A stretch of DNA of 64,000 bases from Periplaneta americana (GCF_040183065.1 NC_091119.1:104770263-104834262); one strand, 5' to 3'; numbered from the stretch's first letter, positions 32,017-43,733 are shown. The notes: generated from the letters alone by a model not told the origin. Made by a program: numbers and translations.

Positions 32017-32403
32017 TTGTTGAAAGTCTTAAATTTGATATGATATTGTTTAATTTTTCCAAGACTAATAATTTAAAATACAAATTACTCCAGTCCTATA
32101 TTTATTACCAATATCCTAACGATCCAATAGTCATTCATTTAAATCGTGTAAAAATAAAATAAACCAAATTCTCACTACTATGTTCTACATTTTCCACCTA
32201 AGACGAGAGGACCTCTCTAAAGTAATGTGAGAAAAAGGTGGTCGTGAACCTAAGGGCTGAGACACACTGAAGCAGAATCTAGAACAGAGTAATATGAAAT
32301 TCTGTATTAATTAAAAAATAAATAAAAAAATATATCTCTATTTAATGCAAAATATTCATGGGTTGAAATTTTCCAAGGAACAGCTTTTAAAAATTATTAC
32401 ATT

Positions 32404-32412
32404 ATGTTGTTG

Positions 32413-32455
<43 letters not shown>

Positions 32456-32560
32456 GATTATTATTATTATTATTATTACTACAGTACTTGATTCGCGGCC
32501 TCCTTTAACATGTCTGCGGAAACCGTGGAGGCTGCGATCCCTCTTTTGAGAATCACTTTT
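32404..32560 (+). repeat. (ATT)n followed by a hAT-MITE right end
   Basis: ATT arrays (32404-32477) then GATTCGCGGCCTCCTTTAAC, ATGTCTGCGG and TTTTGAGAATCACTTTTT. The layout is the same as at 3446-3560. Confidence 0.5.
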
Positions 32561-32772
32561 TTAGAGGACAGGCATTTTCTTTCCATCATTCCATTATTTT
32601 ACCAACATTCCTACCAATAAATAATCGGTAACAATTAACATTTTGTAACAAGCACGGAGAAACGTATTCCAATGGGACTAGTATGTCTTAAAAGACGGAA
32701 AACACACCGCCTGGTAAGGTTAAGAATAAAATGTGATGAATTAGTTTTAAAATGCGTACAAAAATGCATAAA

Positions 32773-32855
32773 TACACACACACATACACACAAACTCTCT
32801 CTCCCCCCCTCTCCCCCTCTCCCCCCTCTCCCCCCCCCCTCTCTCTCATAGGCCT
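32773..32855. repeat. CA-rich then CT/C-rich low-complexity block
   Basis: ACACACACATACACACA followed by CTCTCTCCCCCCC-type sequence. Confidence 0.85.
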
Positions 32856-33106
32856 ACATACATAGACATACACACAGCACAGTGAGGGACATAATAATTG
32901 TTGAGCGGCTAAAATGTTTCAAGATCTGTAGCGCTACATAAGAGGCTACAGTTTTAATTATTTCTGAGCATGGATATGTAATATTTAAACTTAAAAGGGA
33001 AGCGAATATCTCGTCAACATATATGACTGAAAACATTCGGCTCGGAGCATGCGCAGTGTGGAGACGTAGAAAAAACTCGAGTCTCTCAACTAGTATATCC
33101 CTCATG

Positions 33107-33124
33107 CATGCATACATACATACA

Positions 33125-33157
<33 letters not shown>

Positions 33158-33160
33158 GCA
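33107..33160. repeat. (CATA)n array
   Basis: About 13 tetranucleotide units. Confidence 0.9.
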
Positions 33161-33169
33161 TACATACAT

Positions 33170-33351
33170 TCCAAATTTCAAAGTTCAAATTTCAAATTTA
33201 TTTACAATTTACATTTTAATTGAATACATATGAATAGATACCCGAAATGAGCATATGCTCGTGCTCGGGTACAGTCCAGTAATCTACATAAATTTTACAG
33301 GGTTCAAATAATAATGCTGATGATATAAATAATAGTAACAACAACAATAAT

Positions 33352-33410
<59 letters not shown>

Positions 33411-33462
33411 TAATAGAATAATCGTGACAGAAATGATACAAAGATTGTAATACAAAATAATT

Positions 33463-33512
<50 letters not shown>

Positions 33513-33515
33513 GGC
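33170..33515 (-). repeat. probable LINE-D 3' end on the minus strand plus (AAT)n arrays
   Basis: On the minus strand, TACCCGAGCACGAGCATATG then CTCATTTCGGGTA at about 33237-33269 forms a stem-loop with the same skeleton (CCC-x-GAGCACGAG ... GGG) as the 3' end of the plus-strand LINE-D at 35331-35361. Array blocks lie at 33345-33408 and 33466-33512. No coding part is preserved. Confidence 0.5.
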
Positions 33516-33539
33516 CTAATAGTGATAAAACAAATATAG

Positions 33540-35430
33540 ATACATACATGAAATACATACTAGGAAGAGTGGTAATTTTTGTAATAATATGAAACAACTA
33601 CAGTCTTCTATGTTTTTGTTCCCTGTAACAGAAAGTGAAATAATTAAACATATTACCTCATTAAAAAATAACATAAGCCCTGGTGAAGATGCTATACCCT
33701 CCAAAATATTTAAACTGTTCAGTATTTTCTTGGCTAAACCGCTTGTTCATGTATTTAATTTGTGCTTCTTACATGCTAAATTTCCAGATAAATTGAAAAA
33801 TGCTATAATTGTCCCTATTTTCAAATCAGGAGATAAAAAATGCATGAACAATTACCGACCAATATCTTTACTCTCATGTATATCTAAACTCTTATAAAAA
33901 TGCATAAAAAGTCGTCTATTAAATTATTTGGACAAATACAACGTACTTTCTTCAAATAAATTCGGTTTTAGAAATAAACTTGGCACAGATGACGCTATTT
34001 CATGTGTTACAAACAAAATCATATGTGAGTTAGACCGAGGGAATAAATGCTTGGGTATATTTTTGGATATTCGAAAAGCATTTGATACCGTTAACCATGA
34101 TACTTTATTAGAGAAATTAAACTTTTTAGGCATTAATGGTCATGTTCTAAGTTTATTTAAGTCATATTTGAATAACAGAAATCAAGTAACTAAAATTGAT
34201 AATGATTTTAGTTTTACTCAAAACATAAAAGTAGGGGTCCCTCAGGGCACAGTTCTTGGTCCAATTTTATTCTTGATTTATATAAATGATTTGTTATTAA
34301 CAGATTTACGCAAATATAATGGGGTTATATATTCATATGCGGATGATACCGTAATTCTTTTTGGTGAAAAATCTTGGGAAGGCACTTATATTAATGCGAA
34401 TAATGGATTACAGGTAATTAAAGAGTGGTTTGATTCAAACGCTCTTTCCTTAAACACATCCAAAACAACTGTTGTTCCATTTTCACTAAGGTCCAGTGGT
34501 CTTCAATCTCCTCAATCTTCCTTTAGGCTCAAAATTCATCATTCAGATTGTTCTTCTCAAAATTGTGATTGTCCCATATTAACCGAATCCTCAGAAGTTA
34601 AGTATTTAGGCATTACGATCGACCAACACTTACGATGGAACAAATATATTACATATTTATGCAATAGATTACGTAAAACAATTTATATCTTTGTTATACT
34701 TCGGTCATATTTACCAGTTAATATTTTACGTCTCATTTATTTAGCTTTATTTCAATCCATTCTCCAATACGGAATTTTAGGATGGGGAAATGCTTGTAAT
34801 TCTTATCTCATTCCAATAATACTTATTCAGAAAATAATTATTAAAATATGCCTTAATAAACCAATTGATTATTCATCTGAGCTTTTGTTTACTGATTTTA
34901 ATGTTTTGAAAATTAAACAGATTTATTATATTGCCTTATTAATCTTCATACATAAAAACCGTAATAAATTCAAATTGTATCATCATAAATATGGAACTAA
35001 AAGATCCGATTTTATACGACTAGAGGAACCAAAGTGTTTCACAAGCACAGCTCTGAGCCATGGTACCTACTTTGGTCCAAGGTTGTACAATAAAATAATT
35101 CATAAATATCCAGATTTGCAAAATTTTAGTATCAGAAATTTCAAAAATAGCGTTAGGAATTTAATTTTTAAAGAATATATATTGATTTAATATGTATATG
35201 TATTTATATGACTTAAATTGTTAAAATTGAAATTGTATTTTTAAATTTAATTTAATCCTGTAATTTTTTTTTCTTGACCCAGTTTGTGTCAAAAAATTAT
35301 CTTTGTGTTTATCTTTGTGTTTAGATATCTCCCTGAGCACGAGTTTTTTACTCCTTCAGGGAAGAACTAAGATTGTATTTCTGTCAATGTTATTTTATTA
35401 ACAATAAACAACAATAAACAACAACATATA
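33540..35430 (+). mobile_element. LINE-D copy with nearly complete reverse transcriptase
   Basis: 5'-truncated non-LTR element. It holds the whole RT domain and the C-terminal region, a 3' UTR of about 200 bp, a terminal stem-loop CCCTGAGCACGAG...TCAGGG at 35331-35361, and a tail of (ACAATAAACA)-like units ending near 35425. It has one in-frame stop in the coding part. Its AT content is higher than that of LINE-B. No endonuclease is present. Confidence 0.85.
33589..35190 (+). pseudogene. LINE-D reverse transcriptase with one in-frame stop
   Basis: 33589-33896 encodes the RT entry region, with NISPGEDAIPSKI and NYRPISLLSCISKLL, then a TAA at 33894-33896. The same frame continues to 35190. Motifs in order: FLDIRKAFDTVNHDTLLEKL (motif A with the first catalytic Asp), GVPQGTVLGPILFLIYINDL, YSYADDTVILF (motif C, the two catalytic Asp) and KYLGITIDQHLRW (thumb). 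The C-terminal 200 residues include LALFQSILQYGILGWGNA and SHGTYFGPRLYNKI. The frame after the stop is 420 codons, the longest uninterrupted coding stretch in the window. The family is jockey/CR1-like by general resemblance. Confidence 0.88.
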
Positions 35431-35459
35431 ATTATGCATACATAATTAATTAATTAATT

Positions 35460-35716
35460 CATTCATTCACTGGCCTTCTAAGCCCGAGGTTGCGAGTTCG
35501 ATCCCGGCCCAGGTCGATGGTATTTAAGTGTGCTTAAATGCGACAGGCTCATGTCAGTAGATTTACTGGCATGTAAAAAACTCTGCGGGACAAAATTCCG
35601 GCGCACCGGCGACGCTGATATAACCTCTGCAGTTGCGATCATCGTTAAATAAAACATAATATCATTTCATTTCATTTCATTTCATTTCATTTCATTTCAT
35701 TTCATTTCATTTCATT
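35460..35716 (+). mobile_element. SINE with truncated tRNA head and (TTCAT)n tail
   Basis: Starts within a tRNA-like head, with B box GTTGCGAGTTCGATCCCGG. The body includes GTGTGCTTAAATGCGACAGG and CTCTGCGGGACAAAATTCC, and it ends GTTAAATAAAACATAATATC plus about 10 TTCAT pentamers. The 5' part of the head is missing. Confidence 0.7.
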
Positions 35717-36107
35717 CAGTCATATACTGTACTTATGCATATGCATAGGTAAGAATAAATTGCTGGATTTTAGTGGACAGACCTACAAGTTAAGACTACC
35801 TAAATTTCATTTTTTACTTTTACAAAAATTTCCGTGTGTGTATGCGCGCGTGCAGAGTCTATTATAGAACCTTGGGTAGCGGTAACTGAAAAATAATTTC
35901 TCACATTTAATAGCTTGACGTATATAACAGTTTTTTAAAAGTAAATACATTGGTTCCCATAACCTACTCTTAGGGTCCCCAGATAGAACTTTTATCGGAA
36001 CTATTAAATTAATATGTAATTAAGTTAGCGGAGAAAGCTTGGTTTTAAATAATATTTCAATTTTAGTGCAGTAATTTGTTGCACTGCAATAAGGACGATA
36101 AACTTAT

Positions 36108-36527
36108 GGAAAGTAATGGACTGGAAGTGGGAAAAGAACTGACCACATTATCCCATTAACTCCTGGTTTAGTTGACTATGAGTGATACCTTACTGGTGTC
36201 ACAAGATTTCAACTGTCTTCTGTTTATTTTGCTTCTGTTTGGGCTATTATTAAACACTACGCTAAAGAAATGTAAAGTGTAATGAATTTTACACCTAACA
36301 ATACTTCTGATTGTTTAGTTAACTGTCTGAAGACAGATCTGTACACCACAAGTGACACTAACATGGCATCAGTCATGAGGCAACTAGACCAGGAGATAAT
36401 GGGGTAGAGTGGCTGATTCTTTTCCCCCTTCATTGCATACAAGGCCGACTAGCTACATATTACACTAATCAGTCTTCTGATGTATTGTTCTTCCTCTGAC
36501 ACATATCATCAAGTGAGAAGTACTGAA
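36108..36527. repeat. inverted pair of the 36-kb dispersed repeat
   Basis: 36108-36236 is the reverse complement of 36308-36430 (for example AACTCCTGGTTTAGTTG against CAACTAGACCAGGAG), and the plus copy continues to 36527. Non-coding. Single copies are at 7148-7375 and 11015-11165. Confidence 0.65.
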
Positions 36528-36529
36528 GT

Positions 36530-37245
36530 ATATTTTAAGCTGTATTTCGCCTTGTCTAAATACCCCACTTCGCCAAATGACAAAATATTTCTTTACATAT
36601 AGAGGTTTGGTGACTTCGGTAGGCTATTTTTCGTTTAGAAGGACGTTAATAAATGTTTCAATATTGAAAAGGCACTTGCACTTCAGAATTTTCAAGGAAA
36701 TGTTGTAGTCTCTGAAAGTGACGAACGAAGTGATATCTTATTTATTTATGTATCAGTACTACTCTGTTATACAACACAGAAAAGGCGTCACAAGTAAGAA
36801 CTGGTATCTCTGGTCTTGTCTTGCCTCAATTTTTACAAGGCGGACTTTATAAGGAAAAATTAATGAATTTCTCAAGCATAGTAAAACAAATTCCTACAAC
36901 GGCAAAGTATAGAATTTACATACTCGTATTTATATAACATTGCAGGTTTTTTCCTTGAGGTTTTACTTTTCTGTTGAATTTAATCCGAAAGCCCCTAACT
37001 GCTGGTTATGCTCCGTCACAACTTCAACGCAACCCGGTTTTTCTCTAATATATAATTAAATAATATGGTATTGATTACTGATTCTTTCCAACTACTCTCA
37101 AGGTGCAAGGAACTAGGACCTCACGAAATTTAAAGCACTGTACAGGGAACATAAACATTTGCCATAAAATTGAAATATTTTATATTAAGAATTTCTACTA
37201 TACTTACGAGAAACAACATTGATATTTTGCGAAAGTTATTTTGAT
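36530..37245. other. unassigned sequence
   Basis: No gene or repeat recognised. Confidence 0.3.
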
Positions 37246-37249
37246 TCAG

Positions 37250-37470
37250 TTACCTTGGCTCTGTGAGTAGGGAATGCGCTTCCCATCCAAACACTAGATG
37301 GTTCAAACCTCGATTTGAGCATTTGAAAGTTATCTGGACTGGATGTTTGTCCCTTCCCTTGTTCTGTCCTGTGTTGTCTCAACGGTGGTCTTGCAAACGC
37401 TATTTTGTTTTCAGTCCATGTTGACAACGCGACCAGGAAGACCCTCAATGAGACCTGTCTAGTGCGATAA
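37250..37470 (+). mobile_element. old tRNA-derived SINE
   Basis: Head-like CTTGGCTCTGTGAGTAGGG with B-box-like GATGGTTCAAACCTC, then a body with TTGTCTCAACGGTGG. Strongly diverged. The minus frame at 37236-37478 is chance. Confidence 0.45.
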
Positions 37471-37488
37471 TAGTACATTATGCAACGA

Positions 37489-37590
37489 GCCTATAATGAT
37501 AGTAATTAAGAAGCGAGTATGTATGTTTATGAAACGAGCGCAAGCGAGTTTCATAATTTTCATACGAGCTTCTTAATTACCATTATAGGC
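37489..37590. other. 102-nt imperfect palindrome with nested core hairpin
   Basis: Outer arms GCCTATAATG...GTAATTAAGAAGC and GCTTCTTAATTACCATTATAGGC enclose an inner hairpin GAAACGAGC-GCAA-GCGAGTTTC. A structure of the same design lies at 52725-52820 beside the other tyrosine-recombinase remnant. The function is unknown. Confidence 0.7.
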
Positions 37591-37599
37591 GAGTTTCAT

Positions 37600-38160
37600 A
37601 CGACTTTTTATCCTCGACCATATTTCTAACTTGAAATTATTAATTTTATTTGTATCTAACTGACCTTGAGCAATACCTCGTAAATTGTGAGATGTGCGCA
37701 GACGCGAAAGTATTGATTTTTTCCGAGGAACAGATGTCCACATTGACCTTGATAGCCTATAAGAACCTACAGAGTAAACTAAATATTAACTTTGATATAA
37801 CATTTAAATTAAATTAGACATTGAAAAACGAGATGGCAAATTGAATTTATTTGAATATTATTTACAATTAACGCTAATTATTATAGTAACAGAACATAAC
37901 CTTCTGCGACAGTATTGGATTTCCAGCCTCCGTGACTTTTCGCTAATTCTCTTTCGATTGCATATCCGAGAATAATCGATACTTGCGGTTTTATAACGGT
38001 ACAAAGCTGACTTGTCATTGGCTGAACACTTGTAAGCTGACTTGTCATTGGCTGAACACCTGTACTTTAATGAGTAGGTGTACTTTAATGACATGCATTA
38101 AAGGACTGCTACCAGGTGTATAATTACTACATTTCGGCATGGTCGAGCATAAAGAACTTT
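37600..38160 (-). mobile_element. possible tyrosine-recombinase element remnant
   Basis: Candidate inverted ends: TTTTTATCCTCGACCATA near 37601-37620 and, on the complement of about 38135-38155, CTTTATGCTCGACCATGCC. The interior has a recombinase C-terminal peptide on the minus strand (37876-37938) and a 31-bp tandem duplication (TGACTTGTCATTGGCTGAAC at 38008 and 38039). The boundaries are inference. Confidence 0.4.
37876..37938 (-). pseudogene. tyrosine recombinase C-terminal fragment
   Basis: The minus frame reads AKSHGGWKSNTVAEGYVLLL then stops. H-x-x-W followed by E-G-Y is the end of the catalytic core of tyrosine recombinases (His, Trp/His and the nucleophilic Tyr). The wording HGGW+S.TVAEGY is, as I remember it, that of an insect-wide recombinase-like repeat family. 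The upstream Arg-x-x-Arg region is not recognisable in this frame. Only about 20 residues survive, so the confidence depends on that motif. Confidence 0.55.
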
Positions 38161-38284
38161 ATAAACTCCAGAAACACACAGAAATAATTTTATTTAAAAA
38201 TTCAAGTCTCTCTTAATCTGTTTTCAAAATAATTAAGAGAACTAGTATTACACAGTCAACTACGATGCCACACTATGAGTTATT

Positions 38285-39010
38285 CATTAATTTAGTGTTC
38301 TGCCCAAGGGCAGGTCTTTCACTGCAAATCTAGCTTTCTTTAATCTTTCCTATTTTCTGGCTTCCTCTTTGTTTCTCCATATGATCCATATATCTTAATA
38401 TCGTCTATCATCTGATATCTTCTTCTACCCCGAACTCTTCTCCCGGTCACCATTCCATCTAGTGCATCCTTCAGTAGGCAGTTTCTTCTCAGCCAGTGAC
38501 CCAACCAATTCCTTTTCCTCTTCCTGATCAGTTTCAGCATCATTCTTTCTTCATCCACTCTTTACAACACAGCTTCATTTCTTATTCTGCCTGTCCACTT
38601 CACACGTTCCATTCTTCTCCATATCCTCATTTCAAATGCTTCTATTCGCTTCTCTTCACTTCGTCGTAATGTCCATGTTTCTGCCCTATACAATGTCACA
38701 CTACATACAAAGCACTTCACTAGTCTCTTCCTTAGTTCTTTTTCCATAGGTCTGCTGAAGATGCTCCTTTGTCTATTAAAAACTTCCTTGGCCATTGCTA
38801 TACTCCTTTTCACTTCTTGGCAGCAGTTCATGTTACTGCTTATAGTACACCTCAAGTATTTGAAGCTGTCCACTTGCTCTATTGCCTCATTTAGAATTCG
38901 CAAGCCTATCTTCTGTACTTTTCTTCCTATGACCGTGTTATTTGTCTTATTTGCATTTGTTTTCATCCCGTACTGCTCACAGCTGTCATTTAGCTCCATT
39001 AGCATATCCT
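38285..39010 (-). mobile_element. LINE-C C-terminal part with 3' hairpin
   Basis: Minus strand 39005-38562 and 38558-38340 share one frame with a single stop between. The peptide has NANKTNNTVIGRKVQ, VDSFKYLRCTIS, AETWTLRRSEEKRIEAFEMR and LGHWLRRNCLLKDALDGMVT, then GRRVRGRRRYQMIDDIK. This is the thumb-to-C-terminal part of a non-LTR reverse transcriptase. The 3' UTR ends in the stem-loop CTGCCCTTGGGCAG (about 38302-38315). Other 3' pieces lie at 46440-46600 and 50030-50285. Confidence 0.8.
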
Positions 39011-39079
39011 TTAGTATTATTTCATACTATGAGTTAACATTGTATAATTACCGTATACAATATTATGAGTATTTCCAAC

Positions 39080-40560
39080 TATTTCCACAGAGTTGCGATC
39101 ATAGCAAAGATGACGACAATAACAAAGACAGTACTGATAGCTAACACGTCCACAACGATGATAACGATATCTACAAACACGGTAATGACAACTACTGCGA
39201 CCACAGCGATAATGACAATTACTGCGATCATAGTCATTATAATGAATACCACGACGGTAATGACAACTACTACGACCTCAGCGATGGTAACGACAACTAC
39301 AACGACAGTAATGACAACTACTACGACCACAGCGATAAAATAACGACAACTACAACGACAGAAATGACAACTACTACCACAGCTATAATAACGACAACTA
39401 CAAGGTCGAAAATGACAACTACTACGACCACAGCGATAATAACCACAACTACAACGACAGTAATGACAACTACTACGACTACAGAGATGATAACGGCAAC
39501 TAAAAGGTCGGTAATGACAACTACTACGACCTCAGCGATGATAACGACAACTACAACGACGGTAATGACAACTACTACGACCACAGCGATAAAATAACGA
39601 CAACCACAACGACAGAAATGACAACTACTACCACAGCTATAATAACGACAACTACAAGGTCGAAAATGACAACTACTACGACCACAGCCATAATAACCAC
39701 AACTATAACGACAGTAATGACAACTACTACGACTACAGAGATGATAACGGCAACTAAAAGGTCGGTAATGACAACTACTATGACCTCAGCGATGATAACA
39801 ACTACAACGACGGTAATGACAACTACTACGACCACAGCGATAAAATAACGATAACTACGACAGAAATGACCATTACTACCACAGCTATAATAACGACAAC
39901 TACAAGGTCGAAAATGACAACAACTACGACCACAGCAATAATAACCACAACTACAACGACAGTAATGACAACTACTACGACCACAGAGATGATAACGGCA
40001 ACTAAAAGGTCGGTAATGACAACTACTACGACCACAGCTGTAATAACCACAACTACAACGACGGTAATGACAACTACTACGACTACAGAGATGATAACGG
40101 CAACTAAAAGGTCGGTAATGACAACTATTACGACCACAGCTGTAATAATTACAAATAGAACGACGGTAATGACAACTAATACGACCACAGCGATAATAAC
40201 CATAACTACAACGACGGTAATGGCAACTACTACGATTACAGCTATAATAACGACAACTACAAGGTCGGAAATGACAACTACTACGACTATAGCGATGATA
40301 ACGACAACTATAACGACGGTAATGACAACTACTACGACCACAGAGATGATAACGATAAATACTATGACCACAGAGACTAAAACGGCAAATGCAATGACAG
40401 CAGTAACAACTATTACAACTACAACTACTACAACTACTACTACTACCACAGAGACTATAACGGCAAATATAGTGACGGCAATGAAAACTATTACGACCAC
40501 AGTGACGATAAGGACAATAACGATGGTAATGGTACTATGATCACGTTAATGCTAACAACG
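39080..40560. repeat. 1.5-kb ACN-type satellite with a 250-bp higher-order unit
   Basis: Built of diverged words such as AATGACAACTACTACGACCA and CAGCGATAATAACG. The phrase GCGATAAAATAACG recurs near 39329, 39583 and 39834, giving a higher-order unit of about 250-254 bp. The word AACTAAAAGGTCGGTAATG marks further repeats to about 40110. Because the base period is a multiple of three, both strands stay open for over 200 codons (Thr-rich on plus, Val/Ile-rich on minus). I regard these as satellite artefacts. Confidence 0.85.
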
Positions 40561-42020
40561 ATAACAATAACGATGATAACGGCATTGAATTTAAAGGACT
40601 GATCTTTCGATCACTTTGCTCTCTTTTATGAAGGCGTAAACAAACAGCCGTCCACAAATAGCACGATTCTCTCATCAAATTGTCAGGAGGGCTTAAGACA
40701 GGAAGGACTGTGCAAACGTGGGTAAGGGAATGACATAACCATAGACTAAATTAAAAAGAAAATTATATTTCTCTGCCGGGTGCGTACCCGTCTTTATTGA
40801 ATATGAAATTTAGAGGCCTAGGTTCAGAGAGAAGAATTCTTATAATGTACAGTAAGCCTAATACTTAAAATAATTAACTAGATTTTCACCTCAATTTCTG
40901 ACAACAAACCATTTAGAAACTGACAATTACATCGTCGTCATCGTCGTCGTTATCATCATCATTATCATCATCTTCATTTCATAGCATAGATTTTGTTTCA
41001 TCTTCATGTTTATTAGATCCACTTCTTCCTATGACGCTCGATATCCTTTTTACCTTTGAATTGACGTTCACATTTGTTCGTTGTTCATCCGAGATAGATG
41101 TTATTTCCAATTTCGTTATGCTCGTCTTTTGAGGCCTCTAACGTTTGAGGTACCGATTCTAGGCCTATCTTTTATTCCTAGTAATTTGTCCGTAACATGT
41201 CTTTGTCGTTGTCCAGTCAATTCATCCGGTGGATTTCTCTCTGTGACTTCGAGATGTTCTTCCACATTTCTCCCTTGGTGGGTATGTGCTTCATCCGCTC
41301 CCTAAACAATGATGATCGTCCCTGGAGATCAATAAAGTTCTCGTACATATCCCTGTGAAAGGCACTTCACTGTACCCTAAGACAATAGGTCCCCAACAGA
41401 ACTTAGCCACCAAATGATGTTCACCCCGTGATATGGACGCTTCTGCTGTGGATCATCCATGTGTTCAGTTACGACAAAATATCTACCACGTACACCATGG
41501 ATCCGGTTTACAGCCATGTCTATGATACTAAGGTTGAATGGAAAACTACGTAATTCAGTAAAATATCGAATTAGGCTTATTTGATTAAGGTGCAAATAAA
41601 ATCAGAAGACGATGAAATGTCTGTGCTGTAGCAATACAAATTGTTTCAAGGTACCATCGAAATAAATATGCACACGATGACTTCTATGTATCGACCGCGA
41701 CATCGCTATCAAAACGGAACAAAGAAATCCGAAAACTTGGCATAACATTGTTATTTTTTCTAATAACCACTCGTGTACCGTTAAGTAGCATTGTACGTCA
41801 GTTCCCAAGCAATGTCCTGTTTTCGAACGTTGCAGGTTGCAACCGGAAAGTGTTATCACTCACCCAATTGAACATCAATATCTTCCTGATAAGATCACAA
41901 GCCACTGGGATACCTTAACTGAATAGTTCAGGACTAATAGTCCTACAATAAACCGAAAGATGCCGTTCATAGTAGAACAGAAATCCATGAATGGATAAGA
42001 AAATAAATACACTTTAAGAC
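40561..42020. other. unassigned sequence with short open frames
   Basis: A TCG/TCA-rich patch lies at about 40930-40975. Frames at 41081-41305 (plus), 41377-41595 and 41602-41859 (minus) have no motif I can name. The last two may be pieces of one older coding region but share no recognisable domain. Confidence 0.3.
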
Positions 42021-42022
42021 AA

Positions 42023-42026
42023 AGAG

Positions 42027-42065
<39 letters not shown>

Positions 42066-42171
42066 AACAACGAAAGAAAGAAAGAAAGAAAAAAAAGAAA
42101 GAAAGAAAGAAAGAAATGAATGAATGAATGAATGAATGAATGAATGAATGAATGAATGAATGAATGAATGA
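42023..42171. repeat. (GAAA)n then (TGAA)n arrays
   Basis: Tetranucleotide GAAA repeats to about 42115 change abruptly into TGAA repeats to 42171. Confidence 0.9.
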
Positions 42172-42520
42172 AAATCAAATCAATAGCCTATAATATTTAT
42201 AAGCTTACTCGTAATATTTATTGAAAAATATTTCAGAATTTGTGCCTTTATATTGTTAAAAACAAAATTAAACAGTAGATTTCAGAAGTTACGTTTGCGC
42301 TTTCAGGATTATAATACACCGTGTCCACACTAAGAGTACACAGAAATAATTGCTTATAATTTCACAACCGTATATTATAATTCCTTAAGATAAAGCTCAA
42401 TCAATAGAAAAACTCTCCAAGATTTCGTTTCATACTTTTTCCATGGCCACTGTTGTGTGCAATGTTTTATTTCAAGCTTATTGTTGCATTATGAAAATTT
42501 GAATTTATCAGTCTAGTTCC

Positions 42521-43075
42521 TTGTCAATAGAGATGTGGATGGTACAACTAAAAGTTCAATGCGTGCCCTGGTTTGCAGAATTGAATTCAGTTACGCGTGT
42601 TCAGCGTTGCATTCGGAGGGAATGGATTGTGGATCCTCCTACACGCAAATCCATTTTCGAGGGGGATAGAACTCTACGAGATAATGGAAGCTTGATTTCA
42701 AAGGTAGGGAAACATTCTGAAAAGCATGTGGCCGAAATGACTGTGGATTAGGTGCGTGAATCATTTGCTAGAAGCTCACTTAAATCAATTAGGCAGGATA
42801 GTAGGGAAGTACAGATTTCTCGTTCAACAGTTCACAAGGTTCTACGCAAACGTCTCCGTATGCGTGCTTACAAACTTCAGCTCCTTCATCAACTCAAACC
42901 TGATGATTGTCGCAAGAGAGCAAATTTCTGTGATGAGATGATTCGGCGTATCGATGAAAATCCCATTTATGTCGATTTGTTGCAATTCAGTGATGAAACA
43001 ACCTTTCACGCTTACGGGAAGGTTAATCGTCATAATTGCCACAGATGGATTTCTCAGAATTTACAATTTACAACA
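42521..43075 (+). pseudogene. Tc1/mariner-related transposase fossil (DUF4817-type N-terminus)
   Basis: Two plus frames in the same register, 42521-42751 and 42752-43105, separated by one TAG. The first half carries a helix-turn-helix-like region (RVQRCIRREWIVDPPTRKSI, QISRSTVHKVLRKRLRMRAY). The second has DENPIYVDLLQFSDETTFHA and GKVNRHNCHRW, where the Asp in FSDE fits the first catalytic aspartate of an IS630/Tc1-type DDE enzyme. The remaining catalytic residues are missing because the homology stops near 43075. This arrangement is common in insect repeat proteins annotated as DUF4817 or transposable element proteins. Confidence 0.7.
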
Positions 43076-43109
43076 AAGTCTTTGATATGGTATATTTTAT
43101 TTTGAGACA

Positions 43110-43440
43110 GACTTCAATTGATCTCAGCAGCCAACAGAGTCCCATACCTTTTTGTGTAGGTCTCACCGCTGTTCCTCTTCCCCAGGTGCACTATGAGACC
43201 CACCCACAGTCCATAGCCTAGTACTACCACCAACAGCTAAAGGCCACATACCATGGGGTCCAAGTTCGGTGGCGGCTCGCAGCCGAATTTACATTCGAAA
43301 TATGGGAAAGAAACGTAGATTAATTAATCAATTACTTTATTTATTTATTTATTTATTTATTTTGCTAATAATTGCAACATAAAATATATATTATACACAG
43401 ATGATGATGATGATGATGATGATAATGATGATGATGATGA
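43110..43440. other. unassigned sequence with TTTA and GATGAT arrays
   Basis: TTTA repeats at 43334-43362 and GATGAT repeats at 43400-43440. Nothing else recognised. Confidence 0.4.
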
Positions 43441-43444
43441 AATA

Positions 43445-43635
43445 GGATAAATGCAATTATAATCGCGAAATGAGTTTTTGAGGTTCAACGCCGAAAGTTA
43501 CCCAGCAATTCTACTTCAATTGGTCGAGAGAAAACCTCAGAAAAACCTCAACCAGGTAACTTGTCTCAATCAGAATTTGAACCTGGGCCCTCTAGTTTCA
43601 CGGTGAAACATGCTAACCGTTAATCCACAACATGG
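43445..43635 (-). mobile_element. SINE-1 copy, diverged
   Basis: GAAAGTTACCCAGCAATTCT, AACCAGGTAACTTG, decayed B box (AATTTGAACCTGGGCC) and AACCGTTAATCCACAACATG follow the SINE-1 order. Confidence 0.75.
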
Positions 43636-43733
43636 ACAACAGAAGAATTACTCATATTATAAGGAACGTTAGTGAATAACGTAGGCTGCTTTGAGACGCA
43701 GCATGATTTACTGTCATTAATCGTAATGTCCAT

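Noticed and set aside
39826-40540. 224-codon open frames on both strands (Thr-rich plus, Val/Ile-rich minus)
   Set aside because: They arise from a satellite whose period is a multiple of three and have no domain, start context or conserved composition independent of the repeat.
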